64,000 nucleotides of DNA, taken from NCBI GenBank assembly GCA_024234395.1, contig JACKOH010000001.1, positions 1,755,001 through 1,819,000 of the forward strand, written 5' to 3'. This document shows, piece after piece, positions 42,099-49,807 of the stretch. The notes under the pieces were generated by a model, which was not told where the DNA came from, searched no databases, and saw only the letters and a program-made list of their open reading frames with translations. Each line of letters starts with the position of its first letter. Positions within the stretch are counted from its first letter, which is position 1. The DNA comes from Pseudomonadales bacterium. Lineage in GTDB: Bacteria > Pseudomonadota > Gammaproteobacteria > Pseudomonadales > Pseudohongiellaceae. The translations under genes were made by a program, and so were the position numbers.

Positions 42099-43418
42099 AT
42101 GAATTTCGGTCTGGTTCAGAACTTCCTGGCCACCCTGGTAAAGGGGCAGCGACTGCTCGGTACTGATGAATACTCTCCCCTGGAGGAGCTGCTGGAAAAA
42201 CTCATGAGCAGCTCCGGGGAAATCTCCGCCATGGTGACGGCGCGGGAAATCCTCGATCGCTACAAAAAGCTGGACGCCGAAGAACGACTGAAATTTTTCC
42301 AACTGCTGGAAAGTGAATTCAATGCCGAACCGGATCAGATCAGGCTGGCCTACCGGGCCTACGAAGAGAACCCGGGCAGCCAGGCGCTGCAGGAGCTGAA
42401 CGACGCCTGCGAACCGCGCCGTCGGGAACTGTTCCGGCGCCTAAATCAGACCGCCGGCGCCACTCACGATCTCGTGGCCATGCGCACCGATCTGCTGCAA
42501 CTGATCAGGCAGCAGCCCAAGCTTGCCGCCGTGGACAGCGACTTTGTGCACCTGTTTTCGTCCTGGTTTGCACGCGGCTTTCTGATGATGCATCGCATCG
42601 ACTGGCAGACTCCTGCCGACATCCTGGAACGGATCATCCGCTATGAGGCGGTCCATGAAATCCAGGACTGGGACGATCTGCGCCGCCGCATTCAGCCGGA
42701 AAACCGACGCTGTTTCGCGTTTTTCCATCCTGCATTGATCGATGAGCCACTTATATTCGTTGAGGTCGCACTCAGCAACAAGATCCCGGGCTCAATCGGG
42801 GAGATTCTCAAGTCGGAATCCGAAGAGGAGTTGGACGGCGACTACGATACCGCAACGTTTTACAGTATCAGCAACTGCCAGCCCGGCCTGAGAAATATTT
42901 CCTTCGGTAACTTCCTGATCAAGCAGGTGGTTCAGGAACTGCAGAGTGAAGTCCCCTCGATCAAAAACTTCGTCACCCTGTCCCCGATTCCCGGTTTCTG
43001 CCGCTGGCTTGCCAATGAGGATTCCGGGATCCCGGAACATCTCGAACACCTGGCGAAAAAGATCAACAGTCTGCCCAATACGGTCGGCAATGCCGAGCCG
43101 CCCGCGGAAACTCTGAAACAGCTGTGCGCCGAGTACCTGCTGAATGCCAAGCGCGGGATTCTGCCGCTCGATCCGGTCGCCCGCTTCCACCTCGGCAACG
43201 GCGCCCGCATCCACCGGATCCTGATCGCCGCCGACACCAGCGGTAAGGGACTGCAGCAAAGCCGTGGCATGATGGTCAACTACCTCTACGATCCCCGCTA
43301 CATCGAGCGCAATCACGAACAGTTCATGACCGACGGCATCATTGACAGCAGCTCAGAAGTTCAGAAACCCCTGAACAAAACCAGGCCGCCCACCAGGAAG
43401 AAAGCCAACGGCAGCTGA
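42099..43418 (+). CDS. Malonyl-CoA decarboxylase
   Basis: 439 residues, MCD family. The N-terminal helical domain is followed by the catalytic GNAT-like domain. The conserved Ser region is TFYSISNCQPGLRNISFGNFLIK, and the catalytic His region is DPVARFHLGNGARIHRIL; both align with the human enzyme. It decarboxylates malonyl-CoA to acetyl-CoA, which in bacteria serves malonate use or restrains fatty acid synthesis. The ATG at 42099 follows GAGGG. No malonate transport or synthetase gene adjoins. The basic tail (KTRPPTRKKANGS) is unusual. Confidence 0.93.
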   Translation: MNFGLVQNFLATLVKGQRLLGTDEYSPLEELLEKLMSSSGEISAMVTAREILDRYKKLDAEERLKFFQLLESEFNAEPDQIRLAYRAYEENPGSQALQELNDACEPRRRELFRRLNQTAGATHDLVAMRTDLLQLIRQQPKLAAVDSDFVHLFSSWFARGFLMMHRIDWQTPADILERIIRYEAVHEIQDWDDLRRRIQPENRRCFAFFHPALIDEPLIFVEVALSNKIPGSIGEILKSESEEELDGDYDTATFYSISNCQPGLRNISFGNFLIKQVVQELQSEVPSIKNFVTLSPIPGFCRWLANEDSGIPEHLEHLAKKINSLPNTVGNAEPPAETLKQLCAEYLLNAKRGILPLDPVARFHLGNGARIHRILIAADTSGKGLQQSRGMMVNYLYDPRYIERNHEQFMTDGIIDSSSEVQKPLNKTRPPTRKKANGS

Positions 43419-43521
43419 CCGGCTTCGAAAACCCAGGTGGCGTTTCTTCGGCCCGTCACCCAAGGTCCGTACCCGGTCGCCACCTTACCCGGCCGCCAAA
43501 GGCAACCTGAGTCATCCGGTT

Positions 43522-43537
43522 TACGTTAACTAACGTA
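43522..43537. promoter_or_regulatory. Short dyad before the DUF1295 gene
   Basis: TACGTTA and TAACGTA are inverted around AC, 51 bp before the DUF1295 start. Possible regulator site; no identity assigned. Confidence 0.35.
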
Positions 43538-43588
43538 GACAGTCTTACCACCAACCCGAATAACAACAACACAGACCGGAGACTCAAT

Positions 43589-44467
43589 ATGAAAAACAGC
43601 CAGGCCATACTGGCCATCGTCGTCTGCATCGCGATCGGCGTTCTGATTGCCCTGGCCGGCAGTCAGGGCAGTCTGCCGCTGACCGACGCTGTCCCCCTGT
43701 TCGCCGCCTGTGGTTCGGTTGGATTCCTGTTGCACTGGCTGGCATTTGTTCCCTCCTACCGTTTGCAGACGGAGCATTACTTCGACCTGACCGGGGCGGT
43801 GTCCTTTATCGCCGCCACCTCGATCGGCTTCCTGCTTAACCCCGCGCCGGACCTTCGAACTCAGCTGCTGAGCCTGGCGATCATCGTCTGGGCGCTGCGC
43901 CTGGGCAGCTTCCTGTTCCTGCGCGTCCGCAAGGTCGGCCGGGATCGCCGCTTCGACGAGATCAAAACCCGGTTCTTGCGCTTTGCCTTTACCTGGACCA
44001 TGGGCGGATTGTGGGTGTTCCTGACTGCGGCGGCACCGCTGGCCGCCATCACCTCTAGCCACAAGCAACCGCTGGAACTATGGGCCTACCTGGGCCTGGC
44101 CCTGTGGCTGACCGGTTTCACCATGGAGGCCATAGCCGACCGCCAGAAATCCGCCTTCCGGGAAGACCCGGATAACGAAGGGAAGTTTATTAATCGCGGC
44201 CTCTGGGCCTGGTCGCGCCACCCCAACTATTTTGGCGAAATCCTGTTGTGGCTGGGACTGGCTGTTGCCGCGCTACCCGTTTTGCAGGGCTGGCAGCTGG
44301 TTACCCTGATCTCGCCACTGTTCGTCATCCTGTTGCTCACGCGGGTCAGTGGAGTACCCCTGCTGGAACGCAAAGCCGACGAAAAATGGGGCGACGATCC
44401 CGCATATCGGGCCTATCGGGACCGGACCCCGGTGCTGATCCCCAGACCGCCCCAGCGCGGCGTCTAG
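43589..44467 (+). CDS. DUF1295 membrane protein (steroid 5-alpha-reductase-like)
   Basis: 292 residues with six or seven membrane helices. The family signature RGLWAWSRHPNYFGEILLWLGLA and the ending KWGDDPAYRAYRDRTPVLIP are those of DUF1295/isoprenylcysteine methyltransferase-like and 5-alpha-reductase-like proteins. Members are presumed NADPH-dependent reductases or methyltransferases of lipids; the bacterial function is unknown. ATG at 43589 with GGAG upstream. A perfect hairpin follows its stop. Confidence 0.88.
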   Translation: MKNSQAILAIVVCIAIGVLIALAGSQGSLPLTDAVPLFAACGSVGFLLHWLAFVPSYRLQTEHYFDLTGAVSFIAATSIGFLLNPAPDLRTQLLSLAIIVWALRLGSFLFLRVRKVGRDRRFDEIKTRFLRFAFTWTMGGLWVFLTAAAPLAAITSSHKQPLELWAYLGLALWLTGFTMEAIADRQKSAFREDPDNEGKFINRGLWAWSRHPNYFGEILLWLGLAVAALPVLQGWQLVTLISPLFVILLLTRVSGVPLLERKADEKWGDDPAYRAYRDRTPVLIPRPPQRGV

Positions 44468-44489
44468 GTTTATTCGGTAACCACACCAA

Positions 44490-44541
44490 AAAATAGGGAC
44501 AGATTTATTTTCCTGTTGGAAAATAAATCTGTCCCTATTTT
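44490..44541. repeat. Perfect 24-bp-stem hairpin (REP-like)
   Basis: Arms 44490-44513 and 44518-44541 are perfect inverted copies around TGTT. The arm core is AATAGGGACAGATTTATTTT. This core (reading AAATAAATCTGTCCC on the other strand) resembles REP elements associated with REP-type tyrosine transposases in gammaproteobacteria. Being flanked by an A- and a T-run, it may also act as a bidirectional terminator. Confidence 0.8.
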
Positions 44542-44572
44542 CTGGCCCTGCTTCCCCTGTCGGTGAGGAGCC

Positions 44573-45346
44573 ATGGAACTTCTGCTGGTTTGTCTGGCCG
44601 CGCTGGGCGCTGCCGCTCTGACTTTCTTTTCCGGCTTCGGTCTCGGCACTTTGCTGATGCCGGTGGTCGCGCTGTTTTTCCCCGTGGACGTGGCCATTGC
44701 CATCACCGCCGTGGTGCATTTCGCCAACAATCTCTTCAAGCTGGCCCTGGTAGGACGAAACGCGCTGGGGTCGGTGTTGCTGCGATTCGGCCTGCCGGCC
44801 ATTCTGTTCGCCCTGCTGGGCGCCCTGTTGCTCAACTGGTTATCCGAAATCCCGCCACTGATCAGCTACACACTCGGAGGGCGGAGCTTTTCCATCTCGC
44901 CGGTCAAGCTGACCATCGGACTCTTGATCCTGCTGTTTCTGGTGGTGGAGTTATCCCCCCGACTGGCAAAGATGGCCATCAGCCCGACGTACCTGCCGCT
45001 GGGTGGCATGATCAGCGGCTTTTTCGGTGGACTTTCGGGTCATCAGGGTGCCTTCCGCAGCATGTTCCTGATCCGGGCCGGGCTGGACAAGACCCAGTTC
45101 ATAGCTACCGGAGTCACCATCGCGGTCATGGTGGACCTGACCCGGTTACTGGTTTATGGCAACACCCTGCTCGGTCGTGACCTGGGTGGGCAGTGGCCGC
45201 TTATCTTGTCCGCCAGCCTGGCTGCTTTTATTGGCAGTTTCCTGGGCAACCGGCTGTTGACCAAGCTGACCTACCGGTCAGTTCAACTGGTGGTTTCGGG
45301 GTTGCTGCTGGTGGTGGCGGTGGGCCTTATCAGCGGTTTAATCTAG
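44573..45346 (+). CDS. TauE/SafE family permease
   Basis: 257 residues with about eight membrane helices in two halves. Family patterns include FFSGFGLGTLLMPVVALFFP in the first half and GGMISGFFGGLSGHQGAFRS in the second. Such proteins export sulfite, sulfoacetate or related organosulfur anions, or import other anions; the substrate here is unknown. ATG at 44573 follows GAGGAG. It is separated from the DUF1295 gene by the 24-bp-stem hairpin, so it is probably transcribed on its own. Confidence 0.9.
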   Translation: MELLLVCLAALGAAALTFFSGFGLGTLLMPVVALFFPVDVAIAITAVVHFANNLFKLALVGRNALGSVLLRFGLPAILFALLGALLLNWLSEIPPLISYTLGGRSFSISPVKLTIGLLILLFLVVELSPRLAKMAISPTYLPLGGMISGFFGGLSGHQGAFRSMFLIRAGLDKTQFIATGVTIAVMVDLTRLLVYGNTLLGRDLGGQWPLILSASLAAFIGSFLGNRLLTKLTYRSVQLVVSGLLLVVAVGLISGLI

Positions 45347-45912
45347 GGAATCCCCCACGATCCCGGTAAATCAGCAATGCGCGGTGAAAAACCTGATCAG
45401 CACCACCGCCTGTGCGAGTTAAATTTGTTCGTACGGGTGTGCGGGGGATTGTTCGAAATAGGGGCAAAGTTACAGCCACATTTAAGTTTGGAGGTCACCG
45501 AACAGTAACCGGCTAACGGCTTGTTGGTGGAACTTTCAACGTCCGGAAAATGGCAAAGTGAGTGGCCCGGTCAGCTATTCAATCAAAATTCCCCTGCGAA
45601 CTGGAACAGGGCCGGGCACCAGATGTTTCTCACGAGGCCAAAAGATCCACTCAATGTTTCATGTGAACGGGTGAGTGGTACGTGACTGCGAGCCCAAAGA
45701 ATCAGGAAAAAATAATAAATCTTCTTTATTAACAGTGCCTTACATCACCTTTTTAAGGTCGGATAAGGCGGAATGAAGTGAATTCTCAGAAGTGCGCAGG
45801 GCTCACTTCATGCCGGAACCAGAACCGGTTCCGGCATCCCTTCACCCCATGCCGGGCTCCCGAACCACCGCGTTCTGAATCCGCTGCAATAGCGTTCGAA
45901 AGCCAACCAGTT
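45347..45912. other. 566-bp intergenic region with several inverted repeats
   Basis: No gene supported. Inverted repeats are CCACTCA/TGAGTGG (45647-45678), TGAAGTGA/TCACTTCA (45774-45810) and an 11-bp perfect hairpin at 45810-45837. The last two share an edge. The left part carries AATAGGGGCAAAGTTACAGC near 45460, loosely like the nearby REP arm. Confidence 0.5.
45810..45837. terminator. GC-rich hairpin downstream of the NosR-like gene
   Basis: ATGCCGGAACC at 45810-45820 and its exact complement at 45827-45837 around AGAACC. It lies 76 bp past the stop of the minus-strand NosR-like gene; it lacks a clear T-tract. Confidence 0.4.
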
Positions 45913-47937
45913 TCAGGAAACGGTGATCGGCTGCCAGCCCTTCACCCTGCCCTTCAGATCCTCAACCTCGTGCTTGCACACCCCGGCCTTGTCGATCAGC
46001 TTGATCTCGCAAAGATCGCAGCGCACACATTCCTTGAAATCGATCTTGGGACCGCGAATCGCACCGGTCGGACAGGCGTGCTCACAGACCTTGCAGATGT
46101 CGCACTGCTGCACCCGCTTGATCTTGAACGGCGAGATTATCGAGACGACGCCAAGCGCCGCCCCGAGCGGACAGGCATAACGGCAGTAGAATCGTTTCAC
46201 CACCGAGGCGCTGAGCAGGAAGCCGATCAGGATCACCCACAGGATTACCGACTGGCTGAAAAAGAAGATCGTGCCGAACGGTTCAAAGTACTGGAAGATC
46301 GTGACTTCCGGAGCCACGAAAGTCAGGAACAGGATAAGTGCCAGAATCCCGTACTTGATATAGATGGCCTTGTCGTGGATTTTCTGCGGTACGTCACGCT
46401 GAAACCGCTTCGGTACAATGCGCGTAAGGAAATCCTGCAGCGCGCCAAACGGGCACAGCGACGAGCAGAAGATCCGGCCCCACAACAACACCGTCACCAG
46501 CGTGAAGGAGACTATCATCAGCACCGGCGCATCGTTCAGGTACATGGACGGACCGACCTTGAAGCCATTGGTAATGTGCGAAATGGACAGGAAGCCGCCA
46601 TCGTAAAAGCCCAGGTAGCCGAGCGTACAGGCAAGCGCCAGCCAACGTACCGTGGCGCTCTTGCGCAGAAACGCGGTCATTACCAGGGCAAACAGGCCGG
46701 CCAGAATAACCACCTGATCCATTGGCGCCTCATTGACCAGCCGCGCAAAGCCGGATTCACTCTCCGAGCTGCCGTAGTCAATCGCCTCGCTGGGGTCCTC
46801 CCAGGGAGCTCCGGTCGCCAGTGCCACCCCGATAGGCGGCAGTTCGTAATCTACAGACGCTATAGAGGCAAATGACCCCATCTGATCGCTGGTGTCATAT
46901 TCCAGAGTGAAAGGCTGAGTCACGTCGATGGCCGGATTCAGCACGATGGCCCCGGCGAAATTAACCCGGTTGGCGATCTTGCCCTCGGTGCCACTGCCGG
47001 CATACACAAATTGCCGACGCGGCAAAGGATACAGATCCTCACCCTGGCGAACCGCCAGCCGTTCCGGCCGGAATGGATTGCCCGAACTGTTCGAATTGCC
47101 GCTGATACCCACCAGCATCAGAGTTCCGGAATCAGTGCGATTGCTGGCCTCCCGCTCGGCACCCGAATAATCGTTAGCCCCGACCATCATCTCCCCGAAT
47201 TCCTCGTTACCCAGGTACAGAAAGTTCAGTACCAGCTCGGTATCTTCCGGATAAGGTACCCGCAACTCGGCAATCATGCCCTCGTCCAGCAGGTCGTACC
47301 AGTCCATATCGCCCAGCGCGGCCAGCGCCCCGCCGCCTTCATCGCCCAGACCTTCCAGGTCGCTCATATACGCCTGGGCCACCCGGCGGGCCGCGTTGCG
47401 AATGCTTCTCGCTACCGCCCAGCTGCTGATCGTAGCCCGAGAAACCCCGTCCACGTCCCGCCCGACCCGGAATTCCTCGCGCAAGTCTTTGTCGAAAAAC
47501 TGGTTGGGAAAGCGCTCGGTATTCAGAAAGTCCCCGCGGATACTGCGATAGGACTCCCGGTAGTTGATAATTTTGATGCCGGTAATGATCCCGTCCCGGT
47601 CCATGGCCACCAGGGTATGAATCGGCGCCGCATAACCGATCTCCTCCGGTGGCAGATCCGGCGTCTCGAACAGGTAGCCTACCAGCTCCTGCGCTCCGCC
47701 CTCTCCGACCTTATAGGCCTTGTAAACCAGCGGATCACCGGCCTTTTCAGAGAATACGTCGGCCTCTGGCATAAGTTCGAGCATGAGGTCGTCGGTGATG
47801 GGAATGGCGCGCTGGCCGTAGGCTTGCTGAGCCAGAAAAGCGCCCGGCAGTACCAGCAAAATCACTACTATCAGGGAACTAAGTCCAGTGGAGAGACGAG
47901 GCACCCTATGCGGGAAACTGCTGAAGGCAAGGGTCAT
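45913..47937 (-). CDS. NosR/NirI-like FMN-binding polyferredoxin membrane protein
   Basis: 674 residues. A signal/membrane segment (20-40) precedes a periplasmic FMN-binding domain whose attachment-type motif is DGVSRATISS, with T169 as candidate flavinylated Thr; the usual Gly of SGAT is Arg. About five to six membrane helices follow. CRYACPLGAALG and two ferredoxin-type clusters, CDICKVCEHACP and CVRCDLC, complete the NosR plan. NosR feeds electrons to N2O reductase, but no nosZ or other nos gene is visible here, so this is probably a paralogue with another redox partner. It is transcribed from its own region, away from the exosortase locus. Confidence 0.88.
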   Translation of the reverse strand: MTLAFSSFPHRVPRLSTGLSSLIVVILLVLPGAFLAQQAYGQRAIPITDDLMLELMPEADVFSEKAGDPLVYKAYKVGEGGAQELVGYLFETPDLPPEEIGYAAPIHTLVAMDRDGIITGIKIINYRESYRSIRGDFLNTERFPNQFFDKDLREEFRVGRDVDGVSRATISSWAVARSIRNAARRVAQAYMSDLEGLGDEGGGALAALGDMDWYDLLDEGMIAELRVPYPEDTELVLNFLYLGNEEFGEMMVGANDYSGAEREASNRTDSGTLMLVGISGNSNSSGNPFRPERLAVRQGEDLYPLPRRQFVYAGSGTEGKIANRVNFAGAIVLNPAIDVTQPFTLEYDTSDQMGSFASIASVDYELPPIGVALATGAPWEDPSEAIDYGSSESESGFARLVNEAPMDQVVILAGLFALVMTAFLRKSATVRWLALACTLGYLGFYDGGFLSISHITNGFKVGPSMYLNDAPVLMIVSFTLVTVLLWGRIFCSSLCPFGALQDFLTRIVPKRFQRDVPQKIHDKAIYIKYGILALILFLTFVAPEVTIFQYFEPFGTIFFFSQSVILWVILIGFLLSASVVKRFYCRYACPLGAALGVVSIISPFKIKRVQQCDICKVCEHACPTGAIRGPKIDFKECVRCDLCEIKLIDKAGVCKHEVEDLKGRVKGWQPITVS

Positions 47938-48157
47938 AGTTTATTCTTTATTAAAGTTATCAGGATCGTAGGCAACAGAGAGACATTAGCCCGTTACAGC
48001 AGATTCCGGATTGCGTCCGAAATCGCGAAATTTTGCCGGGTATTCAGTCAACTGTCGACATCTGCGTGCAAAATACAGGTCATGCAAAGTGCGAGTCAAC
48101 TGATATTTGCCAACAATTACAGCCTGTTGAAAATCGTTGCAAATGGAACCGCCGGGC

Positions 48158-49471
48158 TCAGAACCAGGACGTAATGATGACCAGAATGGACGCGATAAGC
48201 AGTATGAACAGTATCGAAATACTGGCATCCAGAATCGTAAGCATCGACCAGGTTCGCCTGGACTTAGTCTTGTCCGGGGGAGTGACAGCATTTGTCTGAT
48301 TGATCGGCTTCCAGTCAGACTTTAGCGCCGGGGGGGCGGGGGGACTTTTTTTTTTGCTCTCCGAACGAGCAGTCTGTGGCGTCAGGGTTCTGACATTTCC
48401 CGCTGCCGGTTTTTGTGGAACCCGGCGTCGCGCTTCAGACACGGGCGCTGTGCGACCAGTCGCGGAAGCCACTCTGGGTTGTACCAGGGTCTGCGCTGCT
48501 GCCTCCTGAGTCCGATTGGCATCCAACTGGTCTTCGGATAACGCTTTTACGTCAGCCTCGTCGACAGCGGGGATCTCCTCCTCAAGAACATCTTCAACGA
48601 CATCTTCAAAAACATCCTCCACCTTGAAATCACTTTCTGAAAAACTGTCTCCGGAAGCCAGCTTCTCGCTCTGCAATTCCTGTATGACTTCTCTTACATC
48701 GGATACAGTAACCTGATGCTTCTCCTCCACCGCACAATGTAGCAGGAGGCGACTGCAAATCAGGTTAATGCGCCGCGGCACTCCTTCACTGAACCTGTAC
48801 ACCAGTGGGTAGACTGCTTTGCTGACGGCTGGGTCGCCCCGCCAATGTGCAACAGCCAGGCGATGACGGATATAGGCTTCAGTTTCCTCCTGCTCCAGTG
48901 GTTTTAAATGACTGGCGGCTATTATACGTTGATGGACCTGCTCCAGGCGCGGGCTGAGAATCAATTCCCGCAACTCTGGCTGGCCCAGCAGGAATATTTG
49001 CAGAAGTGGCCGGGAATCAAGCTGCAGATTGGTCAGCAGGCGCAGTTCCTCCATGGCGGAGACCGACAGATCCTGGGCCTCGTCCACGATCAGCAAGGCG
49101 CGGCGACCATCGCGATACCAGGTTTTCAATCGCGAAGTCAGCATCTGCAACAACTCGCCTTTCTCCACCACCGACACGGGAATGCCGAATTCGTAAGCCA
49201 CCATCTTGATCAGATCGTCCGCCTGCAGCTGGGTACAAACCAGATTGGCAATACGGACTGGCTCGCGGGACATGTCATTGACCAGGGCATCGATCAGCGT
49301 CGTCTTGCCAGTGCCCGGCCGGCCGGTGATCATCACAAACCCTTCCGCCTGCATGTAGGCGTAATCCATATAGGCCCGCGCCTTGGTGTAGCCTTTATGG
49401 GAATAGGCGAACCCGTGCTCCGGGCTCAGCCGGAACGGCTCGCGGCTGAAGTTGTAGTATTCCTGGTACAT
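48158..49471 (-). CDS. XrtA/PEP-CTERM system-associated secretion ATPase (ExeA-like)
   Basis: 437 residues of the AAA/ExeA type, recalled as family TIGR03015. Walker A GRPGTGKT is at 50-57 and Walker B ALLIVDEAQDL ends around 134. The opening MYQEYYNFSREPFRLSPEHG is diagnostic. A long acidic and low-complexity linker follows, then a C-terminal membrane helix (SILFILLIASILVIITSWF). The linker contains SKKKSPPAPPALKS, encoded by A10 and two C-runs. It is divergent from prsK. In other exosortase loci this gene usually lies near the epimerase gene; here it is on the regulatory side. Confidence 0.9.
   Translation of the reverse strand: MYQEYYNFSREPFRLSPEHGFAYSHKGYTKARAYMDYAYMQAEGFVMITGRPGTGKTTLIDALVNDMSREPVRIANLVCTQLQADDLIKMVAYEFGIPVSVVEKGELLQMLTSRLKTWYRDGRRALLIVDEAQDLSVSAMEELRLLTNLQLDSRPLLQIFLLGQPELRELILSPRLEQVHQRIIAASHLKPLEQEETEAYIRHRLAVAHWRGDPAVSKAVYPLVYRFSEGVPRRINLICSRLLLHCAVEEKHQVTVSDVREVIQELQSEKLASGDSFSESDFKVEDVFEDVVEDVLEEEIPAVDEADVKALSEDQLDANRTQEAAAQTLVQPRVASATGRTAPVSEARRRVPQKPAAGNVRTLTPQTARSESKKKSPPAPPALKSDWKPINQTNAVTPPDKTKSRRTWSMLTILDASISILFILLIASILVIITSWF
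48330..48355. repeat. Homopolymer cluster inside the ATPase gene
   Basis: G7 (48330-48336), G6 (48338-48343) and T10 (48346-48355) on the plus strand, read as A10 and C-runs in the coding strand, just before the part coding for the C-terminal membrane helix. Confidence 0.9.
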
Positions 49472-49687
49472 TGTGCTTCCAATATTTCATAGCCCGCAGG
49501 TCCGCTGACTTCGTACCTGCCACCCTGATCATACCATAGCGGAATCGCTGTAAACGCGCCTTTTCGGATTCCAAGGCAAGGTAGTCACATTACGTCAGGT
49601 CGATTACCATGTCACCCGGTGCCAGTGAGAGCACAAGGCGATGGGATCATGCCAGTAGCCTAAGAGTAATAAGCCACACGGGAAGCC

Positions 49688-49749
49688 TCTGTGCGGCATC
49701 GCACAGACCCAGACTGGCGCATAACAGTTAATGGGATTTACCCGTTAAC
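49688..49749 (+). promoter_or_regulatory. Two hairpins in the prsK leader
   Basis: TCTGTGCG-GCAT-CGCACAGA at 49688-49707 is a perfect 8-bp stem. GTTAATGGG-ATTTA-CCCGTTAAC at 49727-49749 pairs at 8 of 9 positions. Both lie within 120 bp of the prsK start and could be leader structures or binding sites. Confidence 0.5.
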
Positions 49750-49807
49750 CGACCGAGTTTGACCCGAGAAACACAAGCGTCAGGTTCTACCTGTATCAGG
49801 GCAGCCC

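Noticed and set aside
45778..46875. A 365-codon plus-strand frame over the NosR-like gene
   Set aside because: Its opposite strand encodes intact ferredoxin motifs and membrane helices; the plus frame is low in hydrophobic pattern and has no ribosome binding site.
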